Below, in pieces: positions 1 to 13,244 of a DNA stretch of 64,000 bases. Below the pieces are notes generated by a model. That model searched no databases. It was not told the origin of the DNA and saw nothing but the letters and a program-made list of their open reading frames with translations. Position numbers and translations under genes: made by a program. Numbering within the stretch: the stretch's first letter is position 1; each line of letters opens with the position of its first letter. This stretch comes from Selaginella tamariscina. Its lineage: Eukaryota > Streptophyta > Lycopodiopsida > Selaginellales > Selaginellaceae. The DNA lies in contig PUQB01000041.1 in NCBI GenBank assembly GCA_003024785.1, forward strand, positions 515,348 through 579,347. Direction: 5' to 3'.

Positions 1-3000
1 GGCCAGAGGATATTCTCTTGAAGATGATCGAGTTTAGTCGATTGCATAAAGAGATTAGGGTTAAGCACTCTTATGGCCATTCAGGAGCTCCTTGGAAGTT
101 TAATTTGCATGATATCTTAAGGTGGTGCATCCTTATGGAAGGTATGTAGCGTATTTTACTATATCTAAGCATATACGTGTATGCGCATACATATATACAA
201 TAATCTATATGTATGTTTCTGTACCTGATGTGTTATTGTGCAGAAACTCATACGAGCTTCCGGAGTAACTCTGACTTATTTGTTAACATCGTATATATCC
301 AACGATTAAGAACTCTAGAAGACCGTGCCGCTGCTTCAGACCTCTTTAAGCGCATTTTTGTAGTCTTCCTTCAAGGTGAGGCGTATGTGTGCAAATATTA
401 TCTATGTAACATACATGTATAAAACTTACATGTATGCATGTGTAATATACAGTACTATAGCTAAGTTCTCTCTCTCTCTTTCTCACCCACACACACGCAC
501 GCGTGCACAACCACAGCAAGACAGCATGCACACAAACCTACGGACACGAGATTAATGAGGACTAATTTATTTTCAGGTGTTATTATCCGGATGTTTCCTT
601 GTCGGCTAATAATCTTAGAATCGGCCTTGCCAAGTTGAAGCGGCCAAAAAACAGCGTGGCTCTTGAGGAATATTCTAAACATCTTGACCTTCTTCCTGGA
701 GTGGGTATGTTTTGGAATTTTTCATGCACTGTATAAAGAACAGATGGATGTGTATGCTTTTTGGACCTCTCAAGTCAGGCAAAACCCGTGCGCACACTAC
801 CTGTAAGATGAGCCAGCATACGTGTGTGCGTTTGCATAAATTTTATATACATCAATTTGTAAGTGTGATCATTGTTACTGTCATATATGATAGACGTTAT
901 ACGTAAACTTACATATTGTGCTATAAGTTTTATTTATATAAACTTACCTCTGCTCATGCATGCATCCATAGCATATACTAATTACCATTATCTTTTTAGG
1001 GAATACGCTTTATGAGTACCATTTATTGGGATCAACAGACACAACTGAGCTACTAGGCTGTTCTGAACAGCATGACACAACTCGTTACTTGAGAGAGGAA
1101 TATACGGCAGCCGAATGTTCGATGCAATGTCTTGTTTGTCTCAAACGGTCTTGTCAGCTGAAAGAAGGGTGTCTACCGTCAAGAATGTTCTCGCAAGCTG
1201 GTCAACGCTGAAGAAGAGCAGAATATTCCAGTGGACCAGGGGTCATTGTTGGTCTTCTGAACCAACTCTTGGAGCAGCTTGAAGCAGGTGTGCGTGTGTG
1301 CGTGTGTGTTTTTGTATATAATATTATGTGTGTGTGTGTAGAGGAAGAGAGAGAGATGTGCTTATATAAGAAATTTTATCAGGGACTAAGCTGGATTTTG
1401 GTCTGGGATGCTCTTACAGTTGGTGATTTCTCTGAGGTATGATGCATTTCAATCTATTATGTTTTATTTTGAGTGTTAACTATTATATGGTATTATTATA
1501 AGTAATGCTGTTTAACGTTGGCACTTTAATTAGTGTTGAGAGAAAGGAAAATGCTGGACCTTTTGAATGGATTGATGGTGATCTCCTTCAAGCTGTCAAA
1601 CGTGGAGACTGGATTCTCCTTGAGAATGCGAACTTATGTAATCCCACGGTATGTCTCAGTGTCTGCGTAGATAGATGGATAGATAAATAGATGGAGGGGG
1701 TGGGATGCTTGAGATTGTTCTGCTTTATGTAGGTGCTGGACAGGCTAAACTCGCTTTTGGAACCAGGCGGCAGTCTCAAGGTCAACGAGTGTCGTCTCTT
1801 TTTCACACTCAATCCTGCAAACGGTGAAGTTTCAAGGGCTATGCGTAATCGTGGCATAGGAATATTCGTGTCAACGCCTGCTGAAGAAGAAATTGTCCTC
1901 TCAGATGCTTCAAGTTTGATTAAATCCTTTGGTGTCCCTGGTTTACCACTAATAGAGGTTTTGTTTAATTAAATATAGTAGTTTTATTGATCGAGTAAAT
2001 AGCTGTTCTCGCTTTTTAGCTTATCTGTGATTGTCTGTACATGCATATTTAAATGGTTTACGTCGTTGTTTTATAGGAGATGGCAAAAGTTCATGTGAAA
2101 GTGAGGAGCTGCAACCCTTGGTCGATAAGTTTACGTGAGGTACAGCAATTGTTCGAGAGCGAGAGAGAGAGAGAGAGTTAATGCTAAAATTGTTTAAAAT
2201 ATATGTCAAATTTGTTATGTAGTATTTCGGCTTTCTTATTTGTTCTTGAAAATGTTCAGGTGCTGCTAGAAAGAGGTGGAAGTTTTCACTGGAGCATGCA
2301 CTATAGTTGGGAACAGTCTTATCTTGCCTGCATAAACACGGAACAACACTCTTCTGCAGTAAACATATTCAGGTTTGTGCTTTATTCTTTTTAGTACAGC
2401 GATGCTGTAATATACGTGTATTTATGTGTTTTAAATATGCATTTTAACAAACCGGCTTTCTTACTACCTCGTTTTATGTGCCAACTGGATGGCCATTTCT
2501 ACTAACGTTGCGCGAATATTCCAGTCGATCGGCTCGTACTGTTCCTCGTACGGAGTTGCTCAAGTGGCTACACGATATAAAGAACTTAACTGCGGAGATT
2601 TATTCAGAGAAGGTTCGTATATTCCATCTGTATATAGATTATTTTTCACATAAATATACATATAAACATATTTCTGATAGAGTTAAACAGGGTCGTATGA
2701 TCATATTTGCATATAGGTGGTAAATATTATAGACATATAGTTCCGCAGTAATAGCTATTTAAAGGTTCTATACACAGGTTTATTACTTATTATCTGACTT
2801 ATATTGTAGAGCATTGAAATCCCGGAAATTAATACCGACACAGTTGAAATCGACAAGAAACTCCTGTACGCGATTGTATGGGCTTTGGAGCAAGCTCCTA
2901 TTTTCGAAATAGATAGGCGTGTTCAATGGATAAGGTATATATCATTTTCTCTTACAAATATATAATAAAATACTATGTAACTCATATGTGTAATACGTCA

Positions 3001-4467
3001 TTAACTAAAATCAAGTATTACATTCTTACAAATGTGTCGAATACATGCATACGACCAAACTATGGATTCTCTCTCTCTCTCTCTCTCTCTCTGTGGCACG
3101 CACGCACACAATATACCTCTTCTATAGTTTACTGAAATGAATAATGATATGACATGGATATTAAACTTTGTGTTATATTTTATATAGAAAGTTTTCCATG
3201 GAGAATATGCAGAAGAAGGTTCCTGCTCTTGCCTTGAGAAGGAGCATCCTGTTTCAGGAGCATTGACAGATGCATGGGATCATTTCAAACAAGTGACCCA
3301 ATTTGAGCGGGACAGGTTAAGTCATCATTAATTAAATTATACAACTTGGGTTTTGATTAATTTAAATTCATTGATTGTCTTATGATGGATTGACTAAAGT
3401 TTTGTATATATTTCAGACTCTGTGAGCGAGAATGGCGTGCTTGCTGAAGTAAGTCATTTAACTTTTCCGTATATAAGACATAATATATATATAATTTTGT
3501 GATATTAACTTTGTGAAATGCGCAGTGCCTGCAGTTCGTCACAGGAAACATGCAACTCTTGGTTGACCAGCAGAGAAGTCAGGCTTTGCAGGCCCATGCT
3601 GCAGTTTTTCCTACGATTGAGGTATATATACGTACATTAGTATATGTAGATGCTAGAGATTTTACGGAAATGTTTTGCAGGCTCCTGCGAACGACACTCA
3701 TTCAGTTTCAAAGCTAGAGCTTGTGCCACAACCTGGTAATAATGTTGTATAGTTTCTGGCCTTTTTTTAAGAACAATGCTAGTTCTTTAATGTATATTTT
3801 TCTGTTTCTACAGATAAAGGAGCTTTCTAAAGAAGCAGCCGGACCTATTTGCTCCTCCCGATATCGCTGACCCGGTTTCCATGCAAGTAAGTGTGTGTGT
3901 GTGTTTGAACTTGAGTATATACAGTTAACACTAATTTATATATATATGCGGCGGACCAGATTTTGATAAAATCATGGAGCTATTACATTATAAATTCTTG
4001 TATACTTTATATTTCTTTGCACTTATATTAATGTATAAGAAATTAGAGAGAACGAAATAGGTTTTATTTTACTTCAATTTCCCACCCACTGCCACAGAAA
4101 AGACATATTAACATTAAACTTACATAATATTTAATATTTTAATATATAGCTCATTAATTTATAGAACAGTATAGAAATATATTTAAACTTAATATTGTTT
4201 GAACTAGTCTAGCCTTCTTCCTGATTCAGTTTTTTAATTTAATATTGTTTGAACTAGTCTAGCCATTCAGTTTTTAATAAAACATTCCTCTGAAGTGATA
4301 ATTCTTAATATTACAAGGTCTCTCTCTAATTTTATATTAACAAGAAAGATAATAAAATATTAGAGGTTATAAATTTATAAAATAGAATTATTAGTTTCAG
4401 TGTTAAGTTTGGGTCTCCACAGGCTTTGCAGAATCAGCGCGGCCTGTTTGCCCAGGATGGACGTCAG
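1..4467 (+). pseudogene. MDN1: Midasin (MDN1/Rea1) fragment, AAA5-AAA6 region, decayed
   Basis: Midasin is the very large dynein-like AAA+ ATPase that removes assembly factors from pre-60S ribosomes in the nucleus. Family-like exons with GT-AG borders lie at 1-141, 244-375, 577-about 810, about 1001-1287, about 1530-1648, 1733-1957, 2077-2139, 2260-2372, 2478-2612, 2810-2934, 3188-3315 and 4423-4467. Recognisable blocks are PWKFNLHDILRWC, a Walker A motif GPLKSGKT (763-786), TDTTELLGCSEQH, WILLENANLCNPT, LDRLNSLLEPGG and GEVSRAMRNRG. The 5' part of the gene lies outside the window. The reading frame breaks between exons 2 and 3, on both sides of the Walker A motif, and twice within 1001-1287. 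The exon at 1733 also lacks the roughly 18 residues the family normally has between NEC and RLFFTLNP. I read it as a pseudogene. A poorly corrected sequence of a live gene is the alternative. Confidence 0.82.
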
Positions 4468-5183
4468 GTGCGTGCGTGCGTGCGTGTGTGTGTGTGTGGC
4501 TCTCTACATATTGTGAGAAGAGTAGAGCAAGTGTCTTGGTGTCCAAGGGACTTGAAGACAAAATGTAGTTGGATGTGTGTGTGACGGGGAGTTGATATAT
4601 TTGTGAGTTTATGATTCACTGTAAGGCCTGATATATGATCAATAAAGCATCAAATTTGGGGAAACTCTGTCAAATTTTTTACTCGGAAACCCTAGAAAGC
4701 TTAGAAAATGCTGCCAAATTCCTTATATACGCTCCTATGTTTTATAATGTATGTGGTATGTACACACACAATAAAAGGCATATACACCCCACCCACACAC
4801 AAAGCAGATATATGCACTTATATAGATATCTTATGTCTTATGTCTTATATATTAGAATCACATTTATATTGTATATATGTTCAATGTATGTGTAGCTAGA
4901 CGAAAACAAGTCCTATCAGAATGCATGCGACAATGTAATTTGTTTATATATATATGCATCTGTGTGTACGAGCAAGTCTATTCACGTACATATAAAAGTA
5001 TGTACAGCAGTTAAAACTTCTCTTATATGTATACAGATTTCAAGTAGTTCTTTATATTTAGATTATGTGTGTACATACGTACTTAATAATGGTTAGTTTT
5101 GGTTTATAGAATGAGTTATACACATATGTTCAGCACATATAATGAACATGTGTTTTATAATGGTTTTGGTTTTGTATGTTTTA
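4468..5183. other. Non-coding gap between MDN1 remnant and proteasome-like gene
   Basis: This stretch is AT-rich with GT/CA and TA microsatellites. The small open frames near 4635-4899 are low-complexity and have no family resemblance. I see no exon for the missing N-terminal prosequence of the following proteasome-like gene, although a short one could be hidden here. Confidence 0.5.
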
Positions 5184-6131
5184 GCATGGAACTACCATTA
5201 TTGGTTTTCGATTAAAGCATGTGGGTGTAATAGTAGCCGCAGATTCTGGATTTACACATACACATCCTGTGACCAAAGAAGAAGTGCTAGAATTAGACAC
5301 CAAAGTTCCGAGTAAAATATTCATGATTAAAGAAGGGTGGTTTGTGGCCGGGTCAGGAGAATGGCAAAACTTTACAGCATTTGTGAACATGTGCAAGGAA
5401 AAAGCCATAGCAGTCGAATCCGTTGCAGATATGTCAAGACAAATGGTTATACTCCTCCGAGATGTTGTTAGGATTGCTAAGAAGAATAGACGAGTTAACA
5501 ACACTGTAAGCATCGAGTCGAATGATGTGGTTTTTTTACGGTCTTCAAAAAGGTATTTATTTATATATATATATAAACAACATTATATAAACTAAACTAC
5601 ATTATATAAGCATTTTTACAAATGATTATATATAATATATTATATTACTTGAAACTTTAATATTAAATTTAGACAAAGCGTTCTTGCGGTGGATTTCAAT
5701 TGAGAATGGAGTAAAGGGAGTTCAGGAAGAGGTCTGTTACGGTTTTGGATCAGGTGGTTGGCACGCAGGTCCGTATCTTCGCAACAGAATTGTTGAAGCG
5801 CGTCCCAATAACACGCAAGAGGCATTCAATCTTGGTGTACAAGCTATGCAATATGGCATTACACATGATCCAGATCATTCTGGTGGCCTTATATGCGTAC
5901 ATGTACTTGGTGCGAATGCGGCAGACATGGAAGTTTTAAAGGTAAATTTAAAATATTATAATAGTATTTAATTCATTATACCATTGTTTTATTATTTATT
6001 TTATTTATATAATGCCATAACTTAGGGTACTTAACATTGTATGACTGAAACATGCTTCGTTTTTGTTTTTGCACAAGAAGCATGACGTTCAAGGAGTTGT
6101 ACTCGTGAACAACCTCGACTTACATGTTTAA
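5184..6131 (+). CDS. Divergent proteasome subunit beta type-5-like, partial
   Basis: Beta-5 is the chymotrypsin-like N-terminal-threonine protease of the 20S proteasome core. Three exons are read. Exon 1 is 5184-5505 (acceptor TTTTAG, donor GTAAGC), the second about 5673-5941, and the last 6078-6131, ending in TAA. Exon 1 opens with HGTTIIGF, matching the GTTTLAF maturation site, so the Thr after Gly would be the nucleophile. VGVIVAADSGFT gives Asp17, and a lysine in the TKVPSK segment is in the place of Lys33. The second exon has YGFGSGGW and the SGGLICVHVLG core strand. Exon 1 ends in phase 0 but the second exon needs a one-base carry-over, and the GTMIAGWD-like strand between them is missing. 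A short exon has therefore been lost or overlooked. The prosequence is also absent. Its identity as a beta-5 relative is firm. Whether it is functional is doubtful. Confidence 0.72.
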
Positions 6132-9100
6132 AAAGTTTACAAGTAAATTTAATATATTATAGTAATTTTAAATTTATTATTAACATCATTTTATTATTTA
6201 TTTATGTACTGTCGAAGGAGTTGGTTGTCAACTTGGAATTCATTCTTACATCTCTACAAAATTTAAGATAAATATATTTTAATAATATTAAATTCATTAT
6301 TAACATTATATTATATTATTTATTTATGCAATGCAAATGATGTTAAAAGAGTTATAATATTGAAACTATCTTAAGACATAGATTCCATATCTATATATAC
6401 ACATATATATCTCTCAAGTCCATGAATATATGCAGAATATATACAAGAAATATTGTTTTGTTTCTTAATACTTCACCCGCTTCTTCTTTTGACAATATTA
6501 TTAACAATGTGAAAGTCACAAAGGGTGGTTACAGGAGTCGCTTTCATGCCTTTCTTCAAGGGGACTTGATAGTGTGCCAAATAAACCTTTGTCTGGGTAT
6601 ATTGTAACAAGCAAGCGATATCGCTAGAGAACATATCATAAATTTGCCAAACTTTACATTCGAGGAGATAAACATCCTCAATGTGCCGGATTCAGGCTAT
6701 CACACGATAATCTTTCTGATAATGTCCATCTGCTTGCCGTCGACGAGGACACCCTCTGAACACAAAGGTGGCCTCACGTGTCTATAAAAGTAAGAGAAAG
6801 AGTTAAAAGGGTAGAGGGCATGCAGAGCACGGTCGTCCGAGTCGACGTGAGAGAAAACCTCTGCCGATTGTATAATGTGACACTACTCTAAGAAAATCAT
6901 GAGGAGCAACCGGCTTATACGCACGAAGACTTCATAAATAGGAAAAACAGAAAACACAAGTAGTTAGAATGTGTGCTTCCAATCAAAAGGTTATTAATTT
7001 AAGCATTAATTGTATTGATTTAAAAGTGTAGGTAATGTAATATCTAACCTTTATATTATCTTTAAAATATATAGACATTTGTGTTGTGTGTAAGTTAAAG
7101 ACATGGTCGTACACACAGATAGATAGCTAACATATATACACCATGTGTACATGCATAATTAAGGGTATCACATTTTGCAATTGTAATATACACACACTTC
7201 TTACTTATGGAGTTGTATACAGACTTCTATTACAAACTCTCACTTACTAATTCATTAGAATAAGCCCGTGAGGATGTAAATATATGAGTTTGAGAAATAA
7301 ATTAATTTTGAGAAAGAAAAAGCTTATTCAAACCCATATAAAGGCACTCAACCACACATTTAATTTGACTTTTATTTAAATTTTAAAAAATCATTAATTA
7401 TTTAATTACTTTTATTTAAATTAAAAATATGTATTTTAATTTGTTTATAATTATATAAGAATATATATAATTAATGGAACTGTCGCAATATGCATTTAAG
7501 ACTTAAATTAAATTAATCTATTGAAAAAATGTTAAACAACTTTGGTCATAATTTGTGATAATGGAGTCTCAAATGGCTAGGTTATATAGTTGTAGAGGCC
7601 ATCCTTCATATGCAACAGGTAAGTTAGTAACTTAATAATCATTATGTCATCCTTAAAGTAGCTTAAAAGGGTAACAATCTAATGGTTTTGGAGTTGAAAG
7701 CATTTTGAACAGGGTTATTATCCACAGTGTGATTTCTTATGTCATACTTTCACTTTGAGTGTGAAGTGAAAAATTTGTTTAAACTTAATAAACAAATCTA
7801 TTTTTCGAGTCTTTCAAGTCCACCTTTCTCAAATTGATGCAGTAACTCTAATTGATGATGAGGCTCCCATAACAGAAAAAAAAGAAGTTGAAGGAGAGAT
7901 AACATTTATTCCTCATTATGTTTTTATGTTGAAATCCATATACTCGTATGAATTCTTTGCTATCAAAGAGTGTTGAAAAAGTGGTTCATCCCTCAACATA
8001 CATAGATGGGCCCGTTTGAAAGAGAACATGAAGATCCTATAACATGTGTTATTGTGCGGGTGATTTGGCCTTCATTTGTCATAATGAATCAATACGTCGA
8101 AAAAGACGAGTAGTTATTGGTTATTAGGGAGGGATTTTTAGGAGACTATAGATTCTACTAGGCATCTTCCTTGGGTTCATCAATGTGCTCCTTGCCAAGT
8201 TCCACATGTCATTTAGTTGCTAGTTGATTTGGCGAGCTTTTGTGACTTGGTTCATCATGTAGATTCATATTTCTCAGGGTTTAGTAGTTTTGTATCTTTG
8301 GCTTGTGCCTTCTTCATGAGTGTCGCTAACAACTTCGTGCTCGCTAATTTCTAGTTGAACTTATTTGTGCACATCCTTTAAACATTTCAAATCCCCTCAA
8401 ACAGGTCATTGGCTAAAGCTCTCATAGTCAAGAGTTGTCAATTGTGTGCTCATAGTTAAGTGGAATGTTTCAAAGATATATGTTGAGTCCAATATTAAAT
8501 TTAAATTTTAAGACAACTATAGATCACCTTTTTTTCTTTTTTCTTCTTATGTCTTTCCTTGGTGAGGAGGGCTCTCTTTTGTGGGTTCCTCATTTGTGTC
8601 CTCATGGCCCCCTTTGTCATTAGCACTATGGTCACCCTCTTATCCTCATCTTCCATGTGATCTTTGAACCCATTGGTAGTGCAAGGTCGAAAACATCACC
8701 TCATAGGGGTTTCAATTTTCCTCCTTCGTCTTGCATAAATCTACGTAGAGAGTGGAGTAATCTTTTCCTATAGTCCTCAAGAAGTCCATGTTCTCACTAA
8801 CCTTTTTATGGTCCTATGGTCCTAAAAAATGTTGCTGATGGGGATGTTCACTAGGATGCTTTATCAAAAGTAAAAGCCAACAAAATATACTTTCAACACC
8901 TTGTGAGGCTTTATGCATTGCAAAGTTTTTGATAACTACACCCCTTAGAGTATAGTCACCTTTGAGGATTGACTCTTGGTTTTCCTTTGGATAATCCAAC
9001 TCTAGCTTGCCCTTGACCTTATGCAGATCCATGAATCTCTTTGTTAGGGAAGTGTTGATTTCTTCATGAAACTAAATGTCACAATCCTTCAAGTCAGCCT

Positions 9101-9755
9101 TCTCCTTTGCAAAAGTAAGCTATATTTTAATAAAGTGGCAAAATATGATGAAAATGGTAAGAACGAGATTGTTTTTAAATGAATTAAAAATTAAAAATTA
9201 AAAATTAAAATAAATATTTAGAATATCCATGGAATATTTTCAAATATGCTTTATTAATTAACTTTTTATTAATAGAACTAAATAAAGTTTATCATGAATT
9301 GTGTTTCATTTATAAGTCTACAATTTTGAGAAATAAAATATTCTAGATGACCAATTTGTTAGTTTATTTTTTATAATAACTATGAAATTAAGGTTTTATA
9401 TAAAGAGCATATCTGGTTATATGAAATATTAAAATGTTATTTCTCAACTTTGAGAGATCCTTTTCACTTGCCACAATAAATATTAATCCACGTTTACTAA
9501 ATAGATGACAATTGCATTTCTATTTTTCATGTAGGAAAGAAAAATAATAGTTTTTAAAAAAAACATAAACATTGAAGCCTTTTTTTGACAATTCCCAAAC
9601 ATTAGGCATTTGGCGAGATGACTTTAAACAACTTCAACATGGTGTTTGAAATTACATATAAATTATGGTGATTATGTAGTACACAACGAACCACAGATGG
9701 TGGATTCGGTCGCGAAAGCCATAACCAAACCGACTTGGTCGTGAAATGAACTTTA
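6132..9755. other. AT-rich stretch without a nameable gene
   Basis: Two adjacent pieces look exon-like on the plus strand, about 6470-6597 (ends at a GTATAT donor; contains NNVKVTKGGYRSRFHAFLQG) and about 6620-6730 (contains NLPNFTFEEINILNVPDSG). I recognise neither. From about 6950 to 9755 there are AT-rich spacers, a short AAATT tandem run near 9185-9212, and a minus-strand 72-codon frame at 8814-9032 with no resemblance I can name. No RNA gene was seen. Confidence 0.4.
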
Positions 9756-10112
9756 CACTACAAAATCCACAATCTATTAGAGGGTTATCATAGGGGCTTT
9801 TGATAGTGTGTTTCTATATGTATTATAAATAATATTTTTGAGTGATACATATTGTGGTATTTTCACCATCTTATATAGTGTTATCATAATCGACTTATAG
9901 TGTGACAAGTTAGATGTTAAAGATAGTGTCAAACATAGTGTGTTTTTATTGAGAATTGTGGTGTATTTTATAATGATATTCTTTGTGGTTTATGCAACGG
10001 TAAATAAAGCAACATATTTAAACATTAAAATTGTGGATATTTAATTCATTTAACAAGTGGAGTAAAAGCCATATTTATTAAATATCCATAGTGGATAAGC
10101 GTCCACTATGGA
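9756..10112. mobile_element. Possible CACTA-type transposon terminus with subterminal repeats
   Basis: The sequence CACTACAAAA at 9756 matches the terminal CACTA motif of plant En/Spm-type elements. Within the next 200 bases the heptamer ATAGTGT recurs about five times (near 9810, 9886, 9906, 9921, 9936). A perfect inverted repeat CCATAGTGGA/TCCACTATGG with a 6-bp loop sits at about 10087-10112. Dense short subterminal repeats are typical of CACTA ends. I could not find the partner TAGTG end or a 3-bp target duplication, so this is tentative. The element would extend to the right, over the phosphatase gene. Confidence 0.35.
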
Positions 10113-10765
10113 ATTACAACCGAATCTCCCAAGGTTTAGTACAAATAACATTCAAGGTTTGAAAATTAAGGCTATGCCATACCGATTTGTCGACTTTGAC
10201 CACACCTTTAGCAATTGCTCGGTGTGCAACATGCTTCATTGCATTAGGGAACCGTAAGATTGAATACTTTTGCTCATGCTGTTTGTTGTATGTTGCAGCA
10301 AATGATTTTAGTGTCACCAATGAAAGTGACTCCTTTGGCTTCTGGAGAAGAATGATTCCCAAGAGTTTATAGTCCTCAATGTGAAGATAATCAAACCTAT
10401 CTTCCTAGTTGTCAGGCAGCTGTTTTAAACAATATGATCATTAAATTAAAAGTGTGAATTTGAAACTTTACCATGTATGCACGTTGTAACTAAAGTGGGC
10501 ATGATACGTGAAAATGGGAATATAAAATAAATTACTAATTAATACTTAAGTTTTAATTATTAATTAATCATTTAATTAATATGTAATTAAGCCTTAAATA
10601 TTAATTAATTAATTAATTAATCCTTCAATAACCTTACTTAGTAAGGAATATTCCTAAAATATCTTAGAATATTCATATTATTCTAAAAATAATTTACAAT
10701 AATGAAGAAATACTATCAAACATAATTATAAATGAAATCATTTTCTTATCAACATGTTAATTTTT

Positions 10766-12944
10766 TTATAAATACTTTCTTTCTATCATACAAAGAAATC
10801 TTTTCATTTTGTCTAAATCATCACTCTCCGGATTAATCAAATCATTTTGGTCAATATCTTGATGTTGTTGCCACCACTTAACACTCTCACGAATGCAATT
10901 GGGAGTTGCCATCCTTGTTAATACATAAGATGTGATAAGAGAAGGTCTGCATAAAGGCTCATCTAAAAACTGACGTTCCTTAAGAATAATATTATAAAGC
11001 GCCCAGTTGCTATCCTTCATTTTATAAAATTCAATATCACGAGAAAGAAAAGCTTCAGGAAATGTATGATACGGTGGATACTGTTCACAAAAATTTTCGA
11101 GATTCTTCTTTCTGAGGCACGTATCCAAGTAGTTCATTAGCTCATCCATGATATCGGTATCAGAATATGGATCGAAAGTGATTGGATGAATACAAGCAAT
11201 GTTTTGGTTGAGCATAGCCTTTTGAGGAAAGTCGTCTACTACTAACATCTGTGCGTTCTTCATTATCCTTAAGCGACTAATCTCCCCATGAGTCCCAATT
11301 ATTCTTTCATTCTTGAAGAAGTATGGCTTGCTTTCCTTTCTTATATTGTGAAATTCGAGAGGTTTATGACATATTTGCTGGTCAAAAATCCAATCTTTAC
11401 GAATCACCTCTTCTGCAACACTACAATGTTTCTTAAGTAAATTCAACAGCGGTGTTAAGTTATGAATATGCATGCATGACCAAATCCCCACAAGCGCACC
11501 CATCTCCTTAAGCTTTTAAAAGAGACGATCCAACCCTGGACGAAAAATAATATCATATCGAAATTTACCATGACAAGGAATGAAATCTCCTTGTTTGATT
11601 TCTTTTTTTCTATCCTGGGGCCTTTGTCGATGAAGCAGAACACCATTGACATCCAACAACACAATATGGCCATGAGTAACATGGGATAACATTGCCTCTT
11701 GAATACTTTGCAAATCACTTGTTTGCTCCCTTTCACATTTATCCGTTGACACTATCTCATTGCCTATCCCTTCATCATTTAATTGTACATCATCCTTACA
11801 CGATTCAAATATTGCATACACTGAAGAAATTGATTTCGGAACTGAAGCTAATAGAAATTGTTCTGGTGTTGTGATCCAGACTTTGTCAGCGCCCTTCCTT
11901 CTTTCATAGTATGGACACAAAACAGCATTATGTGGAATGGTATAAGAATTGTCGTCCTTCATCTTCTCCATGAGCTCAGCTACACGTTCCTGGTTGAGTG
12001 GCCTGTAATTGAAGTTTGGGTTGACGCTGCAATATTTAACCCTACAAGGATAAATCTTATCATCCAACATCATTTCCTTGTGACTTATTGCAGCATGAGA
12101 TGCCATAGGTGCAACTGACAAAACGATTGATGATTTTCTTTTGCGATCCGAATCAACATGTGTGATCCCCGACTGCAGCTCTTCTAGTGTTCTCGGTACA
12201 CTCTTCTAGCTCCCAAGCTCCCTAAGCAAATTGAACGTGATCTGTAGAGAACCTGAGACCGAGCCACCCTCTCAATCTCCATTATGATGTCGCTGTGTTC
12301 TTCTTCAATGTGAAGAGGGAAGATTGCTTCACTTGCTGATTTTCTGTATTGTGAAGCAATATCTCCTGACAATACACCTACTCGATGAGTCTGAAGATTT
12401 TCGAAGTAGACATCCAGATGGATCCCCTCTATAGATGGGCTTTCGTTGAGTTGAAGAAGAACTCCAAGGTCAACATCATTAGTGAACACGTGAACGTCAT
12501 TATCCACAAGTCGACAAAACCACCCAAATTAATGTTGTAGCTGACGACCTCTGGATCCGAGAACGTGACATTGGATGGAACAAGGCATATGTGTCGAGAA
12601 TCGTCCAATCTGGGTTCGCAGCCTACTTTCGGGTGCTTGACTAGCGAATCTACTTTCCATTGTTTTGCTTGTCCATGAGATGTGACAGAGGTTAATTTGA
12701 CAACAGCCATGGTTGCTCCAATGCGCTTCCATTTATCTTAAAATATGGCCAAGTTGATTCCAGAATCCCCCTGCCCATCTCTTCTCCTGCTCTTGTCTTT
12801 AATGTCACCTCAATTCCACATCTGAATACAAAAATGATTAGTTCAAGTATCCGAGTATAACAGATTTTATTTTAATTCTTACCCAGAATTTGACGACGAC
12901 TCCATACTAATGACTCGATCTCCTTGTTTGATCAAATCGTCCTT
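10766..12944 (-). pseudogene. FCP1/NLI-type HAD phosphatase gene with in-frame TAA
   Basis: The FCP1/SCP family are HAD phosphatases that typically act on phospho-serine in proteins. The 11516-12121 part carries motif I as LLDVNGVLL (plant members often have DxNG) and RPGLDRLF. It stops at TAA (11516-11518), then the same frame continues KLKEMGALVGIWSCM, FDQQICHK and motif III-like MLVVDDFPQKAMLNQN down to 10766. One TAA thus splits an otherwise continuous domain of about 450 residues. Upstream, on the same strand, an exon at 12883-12944 with clean splice borders and an exon starting at 12821 (GIEVTLKTRAGEEMGRGI) lead into 12184-12710. That stretch has two frame changes (near 12715 and 12500), and I do not recognise it. 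It may be the N-terminal half of the same protein or a separate gene. The locus lies between a CACTA-like end and a palindrome array, so capture by an element is possible. Confidence 0.7.
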
Positions 12945-13046
12945 CTGCAAAATAATACACTATGAATACAAATCATATAAAAACGCACACACACTTGTAT
13001 AAACCCGAATATACAAAAATAATACACAGAGAGAAGTAACGTAATT

Positions 13047-13133
13047 AACTGTCCGAAGCTCACATTTGTGCTAGTGCAAAAGAAAGATAACATTTCGTTT
13101 TAGAACCACCACAAATGTGAGCTCTGGACAGTT
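13047..13133. repeat. Short hairpin: 24-bp inverted repeat
   Basis: Arms 13047-13070 and 13110-13133 are inverted copies matching at 22 of 24 positions, with a 39-bp loop. The arms begin AACTGTCC. The hairpin sits between the 5' end of the phosphatase gene and the first palindrome array. It could be a tiny foldback element or a transcribed hairpin. Confidence 0.75.
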
Positions 13134-13244
13134 TTACATAGATTCCTAGCTTTTACTCGAAATATTATAAAAGATGATAAAAGTAAATAAAATGAGATAT
13201 GCAACTTATATATACTAATACACATATATTCACATGGAAGGTGC

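Noticed and set aside
5181-5513. Minus-strand 110-codon frame opposite the proteasome-like exon
   Set aside because: It is a shadow of the plus-strand coding exon, which has the family motifs and splice borders.
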